Shown here: positions 34,925 to 45,959 of the stretch, one piece after another | Layout of the letters: each line of letters starts with the position of its first letter | Numbering within the stretch: the first letter of the stretch is position 1 | Source: Salvia splendens | Taxonomy: Eukaryota > Streptophyta > Magnoliopsida > Lamiales > Lamiaceae | Direction of reading: 5' to 3' | DNA length: 64,000 bases | NCBI RefSeq assembly: GCF_004379255.2 | Contig: NC_056049.1 | Span: 16,972,063-17,036,062, forward strand | Position numbers and translations under genes: made by a program | Notes under the pieces: generated by a model | The model's database searches: none | What the model was told of the DNA's origin: nothing | What the model saw: only the letters and a program-made list of their open reading frames with translations

Positions 34925-36714
34925 CCACCACCCCCATCTGACCAGTTAGTTTTTCTTTCTATTTTTTTTTTTTAGCTTTTCGTTTTTAATTGTGTTTTGT
35001 GTGTCTAGGTAGTATACTTTCTGTTTGTGCGCAAACCCCATTCATAACACTTAGCCTATTCTATAGTCTAAGTGAGAGAAGTTAAGGGTTTGTCTTTTGG
35101 CGCATGTGTTTATGTTTTCTGTTTTTCGTAAGCATGCCGGCTCACACTTAGCCTGTTGCACGGCCTAAGTGTGAAGAGTTTTGTATACCTGTGTGTTTTG
35201 TTGGTCTGTTTAGGTTTTCAAACTCTCCCACTTAGCCTATTCCATAGTCTAAGTGTGAGAAGTTTTAGTGTTAATTTGTTGTTTTTGTCTGTTTGTCTAT
35301 GTGTCCATCATACTGGCCATTACCTTTTCCACTTCACAGCCCTATCTGAGGGCAGACACTTGTGAAGTGGGAGGGGGGACGCAATGACCAGTATGATGAG
35401 TATGTATATATGTGTAGTCTTTGTGCTTGTGTTAGTGTCCTGTTAAGTATAGTTTTTTTTAATTTGTGTGTTAATTGGGCTTAAAACTCAACCGTCTTGA
35501 GCTGAAGGTGAAGGGAACTGAGGGAAATAAGACATGCTGGAAAACCAAAACCACCTTCCCTAGTACCTCCTAGTCAGGATAGATGATGTGAGTATGAGAG
35601 AAAAGCCCATACGTAGAGCCAAACGCGAAAGCCTCTTAAAATGTGAGTTATAAGCTTAAAGTGGAACCACTTTCCACAAATATTGAAAAGAAAGAGAGGC
35701 TGCCACAAATTGCCTAGGATGAAGTGACCACGGGTAGCAAACACTGAAGGCAGTAGGAAAACCCCCCACAAAAAAAAAAAACCACCCTTAGAACCTCTTT
35801 TCCCAACTCTGTTACCCAGATAAATACCCCTAGCCACTGGGGCTGTGTGTGTGCAAGGCGTGAGGCGAATGAAGCTCACTGGCCAGAAAGATGTACAAGA
35901 AAGCAGACTCCAGCTGGGCAAGAAGGTTCGGAAGAAAATCGACCAGGGAGTTATCCCGGGTCCAAAAAAAAAAGAAGCTATAAGGGTGGTGAAGCCACAA
36001 AGGAAAAAGAGAAAGAAGAATGTGGAGAAAAAATGGTCAGAAACTTGACCACAGAAAAAAAGAGAAGGAATAAGGGTGGAAAAGCCACAAGATGATACTG
36101 ACCAGTTGGAGACCCAAGCCAGAAGCGCCAGCTAAAAAGCAACTGATCAGAAGCCTAATGCACACAGTTCCCCCCCACATCAATAAAATAGGAATTTTGA
36201 AAACTTAGAGCCTTAGGAACATCCACCCCAAAACACTGCAACCCAATAGCCCCATTACAAGCCTTTAAGCCCTTCAGTAGCTGCACGTGAGATCCAAGTC
36301 CGAAGCAAGCGTGGTTGAGCATATTGAGAGAATGCGGTCCCAACATTCCTGGTGAGGTATGAGAGACCGAGTGAATCTAGTGTTTGGCCGAGAGTTTGGG
36401 CGATCTTGACAAACGGATGTACTGACCAGGAAGGAATGGGGGGTGGCAGAAGTTCAAGGCTGTCTAAGGCCGGATTGCACCAGATCCCGAGGTGAGGGAT
36501 GGTTGAAAATATAGCCCAAATTTTTTTTGTTTTAGTGTTTATTCTTGTTTGTGTGTTTTTCTGTGTTCGACCAAGTGTTTTTCTTTGCGTCGTTGTAGTA
36601 TAGAGTCTAGTTTAGGTAGAGTCGGTCAGGGGAGTAACCAGGCTAGAATTCGACTTATTCCTTTTTGTTTGTTCTTCACGCTTGAGGACAAGCATGTGGT
36701 AAGTGTGAGCAGTT
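34925..36714 (+). other. Element A 3' non-coding region with conserved hairpins
   Basis: 1.8 kb without a supported gene. It holds three CACTTAG/CTAAGTG hairpins (arms 35048-35054/35068-35074, 35143-35151/35165-35173, 35229-35235/35249-35255). A long hairpin has outer arms at 35306-35321/35383-35398, inner arms at 35329-35338/35361-35370 and a GCCC/GGGC tip at 35339-35342/35350-35353. Degenerate GGTGG-GAAGCCAC repeats (about 35985-36095) correspond to B's GTGGCTTCGCCAC repeats. AAGTGTGAGCAG just before 36715 occupies the polypurine-tract position but is a poor purine run. Confidence 0.65.
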
Positions 36715-38208
36715 TGATAAGTCGTATTCTAAGCCTATGTTACGGGTCAGTATGATGTGCATAATTGAATTATATCTGCAAAACTAGTTGCTTAAGCGTG
36801 CAGGGTAAGCGTTCTAGCCAGTAGGCAGAGTTTCAGACACTTCAAGTGAAAGGGCGTCAGGACGATTACGTACTGACCAGTATACATGCAAAAATGGCTC
36901 GAGATGGAGAAGGAGGATAGCTGGGACTGCTCAATCACAATTAAGGGCAAAGAAGTCATATCACTGCAAGGTCTTACCCTAAAAATCAAGGGAAAGCCTC
37001 CCTATAAAAGGAAGCCACTTGGAGAGAGAATCATCATCAACCAATTCATCTTCATCCCTCTTAGGTAGAATTCTCTCGGAGTTCAGTCCTTCAGCCCAGT
37101 CCAGAATCTCGTTCCTCGCCACTGCCATGGTCACTTGAAGATTTAGATGTTCCTGGAGTTCCAAACCTTCCTTCCAGCCAGCCAGATCTTAGTTTAGAAG
37201 TTTCATCGCCCGGAGTGGCAAAACAATCTTTTATTCGCTTTCGTAGTTTAATTTACTTGCTTTCCTTACGTTGGATCTTTGTTTGCTTTTGGATATTTTC
37301 TGTTTTTGAAGTACTTGTGGAAGATCCGAACGTGTTTATGATATGAAGTTGATTTCCGTTTCAGTTATGGTGTTGATTTCTTTTCCTTCTCATTCCGCCT
37401 AGTTAGCTTAGATCTAAGGTTCCTTTGTGTTTAAGTGCTGAAACTTTCCTTTCTTTGTTTCCGTAAAAATTCCTTTAGTTGAACGTGGAACTATTGATCG
37501 TGAGTGAATCGCTTCATGTGAAGTCTTGTTTGAGTTCGTTTTCGTTTTCCTGCTGACCAGTACGCGGAGTTGCATTTTCTGTGTTTAGATTTCAGATTTG
37601 GTGTTCTTATTTGTAGATCTGTGTTCGTGAATCGATAAACTGTGTTTCCGTGTTGAATCTGGAATTATCTTCTGATTTTAGTTTGTGTTGTTGAAGAAGA
37701 TGATGTCCATGTCTAATGTTGGGGACCACTTTGCTTTTTAGATGCTTTTTGCTTTTGTCCTTTACTTTTAGTTATAACCTGCAGATCTGTCAGCCTAGTC
37801 ACCATGACTACCACTACCCTTTGAATATTCTGTCTAGCCCAAAATAGAATCTCGTACTTTCCAAATATTTTCTGTTATAAAAATGTCCCCCTATTTCCAC
37901 GTACACAGCTGCACCCCTACACTTCTTCCCTCATTCTAGTCAGTAGGAAATTACCTCTAAGTTCTTGCCTAGGTAGAGACTCAACCCGAGCGTGGTAGCT
38001 AACCAAACCATCCAGAATATCACCACAATAGTTTTAACGCACCATCTCAGTGGGATTCGACCCTTACCACCACTATACTGATCAGTAGAAGTGGGTTGAG
38101 GAATTTTTGAAACCAGGGTCTAGGCTTAGTTAGGATCTCTATCCTGACCAGTAGGATATATCCTTGCTTGAACGACACCTAAGCATCCTGTGAGCAAAAC
38201 TCGTTTCA
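36715..38208 (+). repeat. Element A 3' LTR
   Basis: 1494 bp, collinear with the 5' LTR, with about 20 substitutions and a one-base gap by hand count. Its TATA box is at 37003-37010. CTGRYCAG sites are at 36873, 37553, 38078 and 38144, all matching sites in the 5' LTR. It ends CTCGTTTCA, followed by ACAAT. Confidence 0.95.
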
Positions 38209-38334
38209 ACAATCTTATCTTTATATATTTTCGTTAAACAATCTTATATTTTTCATGTTATTTAAGCTTTGTTTAATTAATAATATCTAATAATTTTTAA
38301 TTTTTATAAACAATTAAAATTATAGAATATATGG

Positions 38335-39003
38335 ATCCTCTTATATTGCTTAAAGCATCATAATCCAAAATCAAGACCAAATCTCTACCCTTAGATTTTA
38401 AAATGAGTGGATGAGATTAAATCTTACGAATTTCAATAAATAGTAGACAAAATATCAACAAAAGGGTAAGATCGTCATTCTGTTATCATATCATAAATTT
38501 CGTGTTTTTTATATATATATATAGTGTATTGAAAATATTAACACAATGACATGAGTATTTCAATACAAGTACACGAAAATATAAACACAGTTTTATTGAG
38601 ATTTTACATGTATTATATTGAGATTTTACATGCATTGTATTGGCATTTTTTGATGTATTTGTTGATAATAAATCTGCTTATCAACATATACGAAAACTAA
38701 AATAAAAATTATCAAATTTCATCATCCGAACGTCGTAGGAACATATGCAATTGAGATCACGTTAGAATCCTTATAAAATCACTGTTAATATGATATATTT
38801 TTTGCGAAAAAATAATTTAAATCGAGAGAATTTAAGTTTTAGGATAATTTTAATAAGAGAGAATTGTCATTAATACCCTTTAATTATATTTAATATTTAT
38901 TTAAATTTAAAATATAATCCACTTGGCATTATATCAACCACTAGATCTTCTATCTAATGGTTAAAAATTGGTCTTAATTTTGTATTGCTAATTACTACTT
39001 GAC
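38335..39003. mobile_element. MITE-like element 1
   Basis: The two ends are diverged inverted repeats: TTGCTTAAAGC...AAAATCAAGACC near 38350-38385 against the complement of GGTCTTAATTTTGTATTGCTAA near 38972-38990. The interior is AT-rich, with (TA)n at 38510 and a phrase (GGAACATATGCAA, TTAGAATCCTTATAAAAT) shared with the element at 40569-41118. There is no coding capacity. The family is not assigned and the boundaries are approximate. Confidence 0.5.
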
Positions 39004-39270
39004 AAAATTAAGGATAAACTAATATGCTAACTAATTTTAAAGTGCTAACATAATCCAATCATGTGCTGCCGCGTGGCACGATAAATGCAATATTGTAAAC
39101 ACAAAAATGCAATATACATTTGTAGAAGTGATAGATAAATTTTGGCAGATTGCATTTTAGTTATAGACAGACTGCATTTTTTATGGTTGAACATTGCATT
39201 TTAGATATAGATTGTTTAATTTGCATTTTCTATATATATATATATATATGGATTGCATTTATATATATAT

Positions 39271-40306
39271 AGAGTTGTGATCATATGATAACCCCTAAAT
39301 CACGTAATAACCCTATAACCAAATCTGAACCACACATATTTTCTAATCTTGTGGTTGAGATTCAACTTAGATTTACTTCATAAAAAAAAGCGCGGGGGTA
39401 AATATGTCATTTCCCTCATTTAATTTCTTAATTTCGCCAAATATCACGTAAAATGATAAAATGATATATGTTAGGTTTATTGCATAGAATGATAGTTTTG
39501 CCGGATAGAATGATACTCTGAGTTGATAAAATGATACTTTTGACTGACTGATAAAATGATATATGTTAGGTTTATTGCATAGAATGATAGTTTTGCCGGA
39601 TAGAATGATACTCTGAGTTGATAAAATGATACTTTTGACTGACTGATAAAATGATATATGTTAGGTTTATTGCATAGAATGATAGTTTTGCCGGATAGAA
39701 TGATACTCTGAGTTGATAAAATAATACTTTTGACTGACTGATAAAATGATATATGTTAGGTTTACTGCATAGAATGATAGTTTTGCCGGATAGAATGATA
39801 CTCTGAGTTGATAAAATGATACTTTTGACTGAATGATAAAATGATAAAATAATAAAATGATATATGTTAGGTTTATTGCATAGAATGATAGTTTTGCCGG
39901 ATAGAATGATACTCTGAGTTGATAAAATGATACTTTTGACTGCTAAAATTATAAAATGATACTTGAATAAGATTTTACGTATTTAAACGAGCGAAATTTG
40001 TAAATCATGAGAAATAAGATTTTACGTATAACTGAACCTCATACATACGTGTAACTGAACCTCATACATCTGTATATCATGGGAAATAAGATTTTACGTA
40101 TTTAAATGAGCGAAATTTGGATACGTAAATTTTATCATGAGCGAAATTCAGAAATTAAATAAGCGAAATGACATATTTACCCTCTGCGCCTTTTTTATGA
40201 AGGAGAGCTAAGTTTGAATCTAGACCACGTGATTTTAAAAATGTATGGTCCATATTTAGTTATAGGGTTATTACGAAAATTGGGCTTATCATTATAATGC
40301 ACCCCT
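39271..40306. mobile_element. MITE-like element 3 (inner) carrying a tandem array
   Basis: Terminal inverted repeats of about 170 bp are clear: CACGTAATAACCCTATAAC, TTCATAAAAAA, GTAAATATGTCATTTC and AATTTCGC on the left match the right arm in complement. Both ends sit in (TA)n runs. The 22-bp-plus phrase around ATGGATTGCATTTATATATA occurs on both sides (about 39248 and 40320) as a direct repeat. The centre is a 95-bp tandem array. No transposase is encoded. Confidence 0.65.
39456..39965. repeat. 95-bp tandem array inside MITE element 3
   Basis: Five copies are marked by TTAGGTTTATTGCATAGAATG starting at 39471, 39566, 39661, 39756 and 39867. The first three spacings are exactly 95 bp. The last has an extra 16 bp of AAAATGATA-type sequence. 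Copies are nearly identical. Each contains smaller AATGATA repeats. Confidence 0.9.
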
Positions 40307-40568
40307 ATATATATATATATGGATTGCATTTATATATAATTTATTTTGCATTGTAGGCAATTAATGTTAAAATGCAAAACTTAACAATATAAAATGCAAT
40401 TTGCCTATAACTAAAATACAATCTGCGGAAATACGTGTACAACTTACGAAATGTATATTGCATTTTTGTGTTTACAATATTGCATTTTTCGTGACACGTG
40501 GCAGCACGTGATTGGATATACGTTAGCACTCTAATTAAGGATGCACACTAGTGCTCCCCTATATATAT

Positions 40569-41118
40569 AGGGGTGTGATTAATTGCTAACTCACCCCTTA
40601 ATTGTTAACTACAACTATTTTAACACCATAACATTTTAAAGATCTAATGGTCTATAAATTGCCACATGTAAATTCATTTTTTTATATTTTAATACTACAA
40701 ATTCTAAAAATTATGGGTTTTAGATCAAAATGTCAACATAGTAAATTAAACATATCAACGCCATGCTTTGAATATGTCAACACAGTTTCATATTGACATT
40801 TTACATGCATTAAGTTGACATATTTTGTTAGCTATATTGACATAAAACTGTTGACGAAATATATGACTATTTACGAAAATATTATCAAATTTTGACATCG
40901 GAACATATGCAAGTGAGATCTCGTTAGAATCCTTATAAAATTATCTTTAATTTGATATATTTTGTGCAAAAAAATAATATAAATTGAGATAGTTATAATC
41001 ATTTAAATTTTTTAGATATTTGTGGATGAATGATCTTGTGCCTTGATTTAAAAATCCAATGTCTATAATTTAGTTGTAGTCGGCAATTTAAGGGGAGTTA
41101 GCAATATAACACACCTCT
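40569..41118. mobile_element. MITE-like element 4 (550 bp)
   Basis: Terminal inverted repeats of about 47 bp: AGGGGTGTGATTAATTGC... at 40569 and, in complement, AGAGGTGTGTTATATTGC... ending at 41118. Both continue through CTAACTC and GACTACAACT-like phrases. It is flanked by (TA)n on both sides, so the target is TA-rich. It is non-coding and shares interior phrases with element 1. The superfamily is not assigned. Confidence 0.7.
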
Positions 41119-41289
41119 ATATATATATATATATGAAGATAATTAAAGTATAACTAATATTAAGTGTATAACTAGATAACAAAATTCAATCACTCATTAT
41201 CTTAATCTAATGACTAAATTAAGTATTCATTTTCTATTAATAAAAATGGCCAGGGGTATTTTGGGAAGACAAAAGGAGGAAGAGAAAAG

Positions 41290-41448
41290 GTAAGGAGGGG
41301 AGGAGGCGTGGAGGAGGCGGATGGAGCTGTCGTAGTGGGCGAAGGCGGCGCGGTTGGGGTTGGTGACGGTGGCGTACTGGGAGAAGGTGAAGGAGTCGGT
41401 GGAGCTGGAGAGGGAGACTGGGGGGAGAGTGACGGGATGCACGGACAA
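41290..41448 (-). pseudogene. LEA_2/NHL-like gene fragment
   Basis: About 55 codons read PVSLSSSTDSFTFSQYATVT then NPNRAAFAHYDSSIRLL. This resembles the strand pattern of plant late-embryogenesis LEA_2 (NDR1/HIN1-like) proteins, where a T-V-x-NPN-R-FAHYD segment is typical. Both ends dissolve into unrelated sequence and no membrane anchor or rest of the domain is present. GC content is much higher than the surroundings, which fits a captured or translocated exon piece. The identification is by pattern only. Confidence 0.5.
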
Positions 41449-41449
41449 A

Positions 41450-41918
41450 TGGGATTAGCGAATTTGCAACAACAGAGTCCATGTCAATACATTCCAAACG
41501 CGTACGCAGCAGCGCACTGAGATTGTTTTGCGAGAGAGAGATGAAGTGAAAGGACAGCCTTTGAGATTATGAAGAGAAAATCTGCAACAAGTGATGTTTT
41601 TTGCGAGTATCTCATACAAGTTAGATAAGAATCACCACCAGCACAAAACTGCTTCAAGTTCAAGACACTGTTGGAAGATATTAACTTGTTTCTTTTCCTA
41701 TAAAGGGAAACAAGATTGTGTTTTGATGGTTTCTAGTTTTCAATTTTAGCTTCTTTTGCATAACATTTTTATAAGATGTCATTCTAGTTTTTGGACAATT
41801 AGATGGAAATTTGGATTGATCATCCATCAGTCCATAGAAGAAGATAACAGGATGGAAATTAGCATGATTTTACTTCACTGTTGTTAACAAAACACATCAC
41901 TATTAGCATGATTTTACT
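41450..41918. other. Non-coding spacer with two degenerate satellite monomers
   Basis: No gene seen. At about 41865-41918 two copies of the 44-bp satellite unit (GATTTTACTTCACTGTTGTT, AACAAAACACATCAC) appear, far from the main array and directly abutting the LTR-like insertion. Confidence 0.6.
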
Positions 41919-42871
41919 GTTAGAGTTTGTATACTAAAAATCACCTTTCGAGTGATTGAATACTGTAAAACTCTAATAATTATTTTCCAATGAATGCAAC
42001 AGATTATTTTTGTCATAATGTTGTTTTGTTTTACATTTATTGGATGTTTATTGCATATTTAAATGTATAAGCGAATATAACATAAGTCTAAGTCTTTGTT
42101 CTAGTAGATCGGTTGTGGGCTACGCTCAATTTAAGGTACGCGGTCTGAACAAAGAAAAATAAGAATTTCACAACCCAGATAGACCTAGACTACCTATCGT
42201 GAAAGGTTGCAATGTCAGTCCGATTATTTCTAAGTCTTATTGAAATATGATGACGTTGGTGTGGTATAGCACTGAATGGATCTAACAGCAAGACGAGTCT
42301 TTATGCTATCAACTGAAAGACGATGCCTTGATAATTAATTTCTTAATCAATGTACGTTAGCATTGAGCATACGATATTGAGTATCTACTACTTTGACTTA
42401 CCAAAGGTGTGGGTTTTTCGTCACCCAACGATCCAGGTATATTGGGTAGTGGTGATCATTGTCTAGCGGTTCTAGGATTGCTATGATGTTGAATCGTGCG
42501 CGAGGAGAGTCTCGTTTGATAACATCCACAAGAGGATCTCGAAACAAGGTTTTATTATTCGGAACCTAACTAGTTGGAGTTTAATTACTCTATTAATAAT
42601 AAGTAAGAGTTTCTTGCTAAGTCCACTCTTGGAGAATAAAATATGTTAATTAATTAAGTCCATAGCAGACATTAATTATTTAATGGATGTTTCTATCTTA
42701 AGCGCGGGAAATGAATTAAACAAATAAAAGGAAACCCGAAATACTTATAATTTCGGATTTGGAAAGGCAGTGCAATATTACTTCTGTAGTGGCTGCTTGT
42801 AATATTCCAATATAAGCTTATATTAAATTGTGGGTTCAATTTAATTAGTAAAAAGCTAATTGGTGCAAACA
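41919..42871 (+). mobile_element. Solo-LTR-like insertion (copia-like ends)
   Basis: It begins TGTTAGAGTTTGTATACTAA and ends in CA (GGTGCAAACA at 42871), the form of many plant LTRs. No coding sequence or primer site follows. It lies where the catalytic exons of the Ulp1-like gene should be. Flanking bases show no target duplication (TTTAC on the left, AGAGT on the right), and a satellite monomer on the right is inverted relative to the one on the left, so the site has been rearranged. The assignment rests on end sequences only. Confidence 0.45.
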
Positions 42872-43924
42872 AGAGTGAAGTAAAATCACTAATTTCAGAC
42901 TAAAAATAATTAGTGAATATAACAAAGAATCAATTGTGTTCAGTATTTACCAAATCTACATCGGCCCATTTGAAATACGGAATTTGTTCAACCTCATTTT
43001 GTAAATTGTCACAGAATCTATCAATTATGGTCATGAGGTCAACCCTATCAGGCCGGTGAACAACTGTATACGGCTGAAAGATGAGACAAGTCAAATTTGG
43101 ATAAAAATAATTCACTTTGTGTCTTGTTTTATAGAACTAATGAACTTTGTTTAGTTCACTTTATAGTGCATATATACTTATGATAAGTTTAAATATCATG
43201 CAATTAATTTTTCAAAATTTATATTATTCTTACAGATGGGTATGTTGTGAAAAAGAGGCGCCTCGATGAAGATAGAGCCCTGTATTCTTCCATGTTATTC
43301 AAATAAGAAGCACATGCACTGATCACACCCACTTCTACAGCGTATGTGGCAATAGTGAACATAATTCTCTTTTTGTTACCATTATGACATCATCATCATA
43401 CACTATGGTGTCCATGTTCAAACATGTGTGTGTCAGCACATCTTTTGTATATTTTTCATCTAAATCAAAACTATAATATAAATCTTACTCATTTAATTCA
43501 TATGTTGTCATAATCCACAAAAAGACTTGTGACTCTTTCAAGGTAAACTTGGTTTTGGCCTGAACCACTCTTTCATGGAATGGAGATTTCAATGCAGCTG
43601 ATATTCTCTTCTCGACTTTTGAACGTATCTCCATTTGTTCAATCCTAGCAGTTGCCTATCAGGGTAAGAATGATATGAAAACTTCACTATATTGTGTATA
43701 TAATTCACTATATAAGACATATAGTTCACTTGATGTTAGTTAAAAGCATTGGTGAATGGATGAGATATGTCATTGTTGTACACTTACAAGGTCCGGATTG
43801 TAAACTACTATTTCGGTTGAAGGATTTTTGCCAGATACTTTCAACTCTGATTGAACATAATCATCATCAGCGTCTAGCGCTATTGCAGATGCAATTTGGA
43901 CATCCACAATGTCGTCCTATTTTC

Positions 43925-44665
43925 ATAACAAGAAATGAAAACACATCACTATTAGCAAGATTTTTACTTCACTCTTTTTAACAAAACACATCACCATTAT
44001 CATGATTTTACTTTACTCTTGTTTACAAAACACATTACTCTTATTCTGATTTTACTTCACTCTTGTTTACAAAACACATCACTCTTATTATGATTTTACT
44101 TCACTCTTGTTTACAAAACACATAACTCTTATTCTGATTTTACTTGACTCTTGTTTACAAAACACATCACTCTTATTCTGATCTTACTTCACTCTTGTTC
44201 ACAAAACACATCACTCTTATTCTGATCTTACTTCACTCTTGTTCACAAGACACATCACTCTTATTCTGATTTTACTTCACTCTTGTTCACAAAACACATC
44301 ACTCTTATTCAGATTTTACTTCACTCTTATTTACAAAACACATCACTCTTATTCTGATCTTACTTCACTCTTGTTCACAAAACACATCACTCTTATTCTG
44401 ATCTTACTTCACTCTTGTTCACAAAACACATCACTCTTATTCTGATTTTACTTCACTCTTGTTAACAAAACACATCACTCTTATTCAGATTTTACTTCAC
44501 TCTTGTTTACAAAACACATCACTCTTATTCTGATCTTACTTCACTCTTGTTCACAAAACACATCACTCTTATTATGATCTTACTTCACTCTTGTTCACAA
44601 AACACATCACTCTTATTCTTATTTTACTTCACTATTGTTTACAAAACAAATCACTCTAAGCACTT
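43925..44665 (+). repeat. 44-bp satellite cluster in a Ulp1-gene intron
   Basis: About 16 tandem monomers (CAAAACACATCACTCTTATT, TGATTTTACTTCACTCTTGT) lie between two exons. They are more diverged than in the main array and mostly have TTTACAAAAC where the array has TTCACAAAAC. They are in the same orientation as the main array. Confidence 0.9.
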
Positions 44666-44804
44666 TTTTATACCTTCATTTGTGTATTTTTGCCGGATAC
44701 TTTCAACTCTGATTGAACATAATCATCATCAGCATCTAGCGCCATGCACACTTCTATTGCAAATGCAATTTGGGCATCCACAATGTTGTCCTATTTTTAT
44801 AATA

Positions 44805-45005
44805 TGAAATGAAAACATATCACTATTATCACGATGTTTAGTTCACTCTTGTTTACAAAACACATCACTCTTATTTTGATCTTACTTCACTATTGTTCAC
44901 AAAACACATCACTCTTATTCTGATTTTACTGCATTCTTGTTCACAAAAAACATCACTCTTATGATGATCTTACTTCACTCTTGTTTACAAAACACATTAC
45001 TATAC
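44805..45005 (+). repeat. 44-bp satellite cluster in the next Ulp1-gene intron
   Basis: Four to five monomers lie between the exons at 44790 and 45066, including a TATTATCACGATG-type degenerate first copy. It is a separate cluster from the previous one, with an exon in between. Confidence 0.85.
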
Positions 45006-45959
45006 ACATATATCACAAAAACCTCAGTTAACAATGGAACACATCGCTCTAAGCACTTTTTTATACCTTCATCTGTGTGTTTTGTTATGATGCTTTAGCT
45101 AAATCTTCATAAAATTCATTTCTCCTGCAAATAGTGAAGTGTGATATAACATAAGAATAAAAACTCAAAAAGTAAAAAAATATTATGAATTAGTACACAA
45201 CATAATACAAATTGTTTTTAGCTCACTCTGAATCAAATGTCAAGTGTTTAAATACAACATACCAAAATCAAATTGTTTAAAATATCTATGGTTTCTGTTT
45301 CAAATCTTCAACTTACTCGTTTCTTTCCCAAGTTAATATCAGGAAAAATTGATGTGCCTTCATTCACTAATTTGCATTTTTCATCATGGGCCTCCATCAT
45401 TTTTTCCATAAGCGCAATCCATTGTGGATCATCTTCTTGATCCTCTTCCATAGCTTGTGTCATGTTGTCAATTGGCTTAGACACAGCTTGGTCTCCTTGA
45501 TCAACCTCCATACCAACCATCTTTAGTGCATTTATGGCTGCAACTTTGAAGCAATTGGTGCCATTGGTATTTGCTGGAGCATCCTTTATATACCTCATCA
45601 TTTTAGCAATAGCATTTGCAGCCTCCCTAATTGAACTTTTAATTTCATCAGATGAAGGAGCTGCATCAGTTAAAAGGGGGGCTTCATCAGTTAAAGGAGT
45701 GTCAGCTACTTTCGCTATTGGCATAGTATTTCCAGTTATGGTGGAAGGGGCTTCATATAAAGATTTAATGAAGACAGGGTCAATAATACTTTCTATGCTT
45801 CCTCTGCCAATGATGTCTCCATTATCGAATTCCATCTGTCCTCTCTCTTTAAGAATGGATGTTATCCAGTTCCGGACAGTTGGGAATCTTCTAACCACCA
45901 ATCTTGTTCGATAAACAACCCTATCTACATAGCAAGCCTGCAAAAACAGATCAATAATA

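Larger units (their letters stand above)
23851..38208 (+). mobile_element. Element A: complete Athila-type Ty3/Gypsy retrotransposon
   Basis: A 14,358-bp element with LTRs at 23851-25345 and 36715-38208 (TGATAAG...GTTTCA), flanked by the target duplication ACAAT (23846-23850, 38209-38213). The order is PBS, gag, protease, RT, RNase H, integrase, 644-bp spacer, env-position ORF, 1.8-kb non-coding region and 3' LTR. That gene order and the tRNA-Asp primer define the Athila lineage. The LTRs differ at about 21 positions by hand count (about 1.4%), implying a recent insertion. Yet gag has two frameshifts, pol has two in-frame stops and an integrase deletion, and the 3' ORF has a deletion with a frameshift, so this copy cannot encode working proteins. 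Confidence 0.95.
39012..40560. mobile_element. MITE-like element 2 (outer), split by element 3
   Basis: Arms of about 220 bp at 39012-39230 and 40330-40560 are inverted copies: AGTGCTAAC, CCAATCATGTGCTGCC and GCAATATTGTAAACAC on the left match the complement on the right. The inside end is interrupted by element 3. The right end (AGTGCTCCCCT) abuts (TA)n. It is non-coding and was perhaps about 510 bp before the insertion. Confidence 0.6.

Noticed and set aside
36655..36714. A canonical polypurine tract before A's 3' LTR
   Set aside because: The bases before 36715 are only moderately purine-rich (AAGTGTGAGCAG then TTT); I did not list it as a separate feature.
38214..38335. A gene in the AT-rich stretch after element A
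   Set aside because: It has no ORF or motif; it is probably the continuation of the CACTA-side flank interrupted by A.
41308..41520. 70-codon Gly/Glu-rich ORF on the plus strand
   Set aside because: It is antisense to the LEA_2-like fragment and has no domain.
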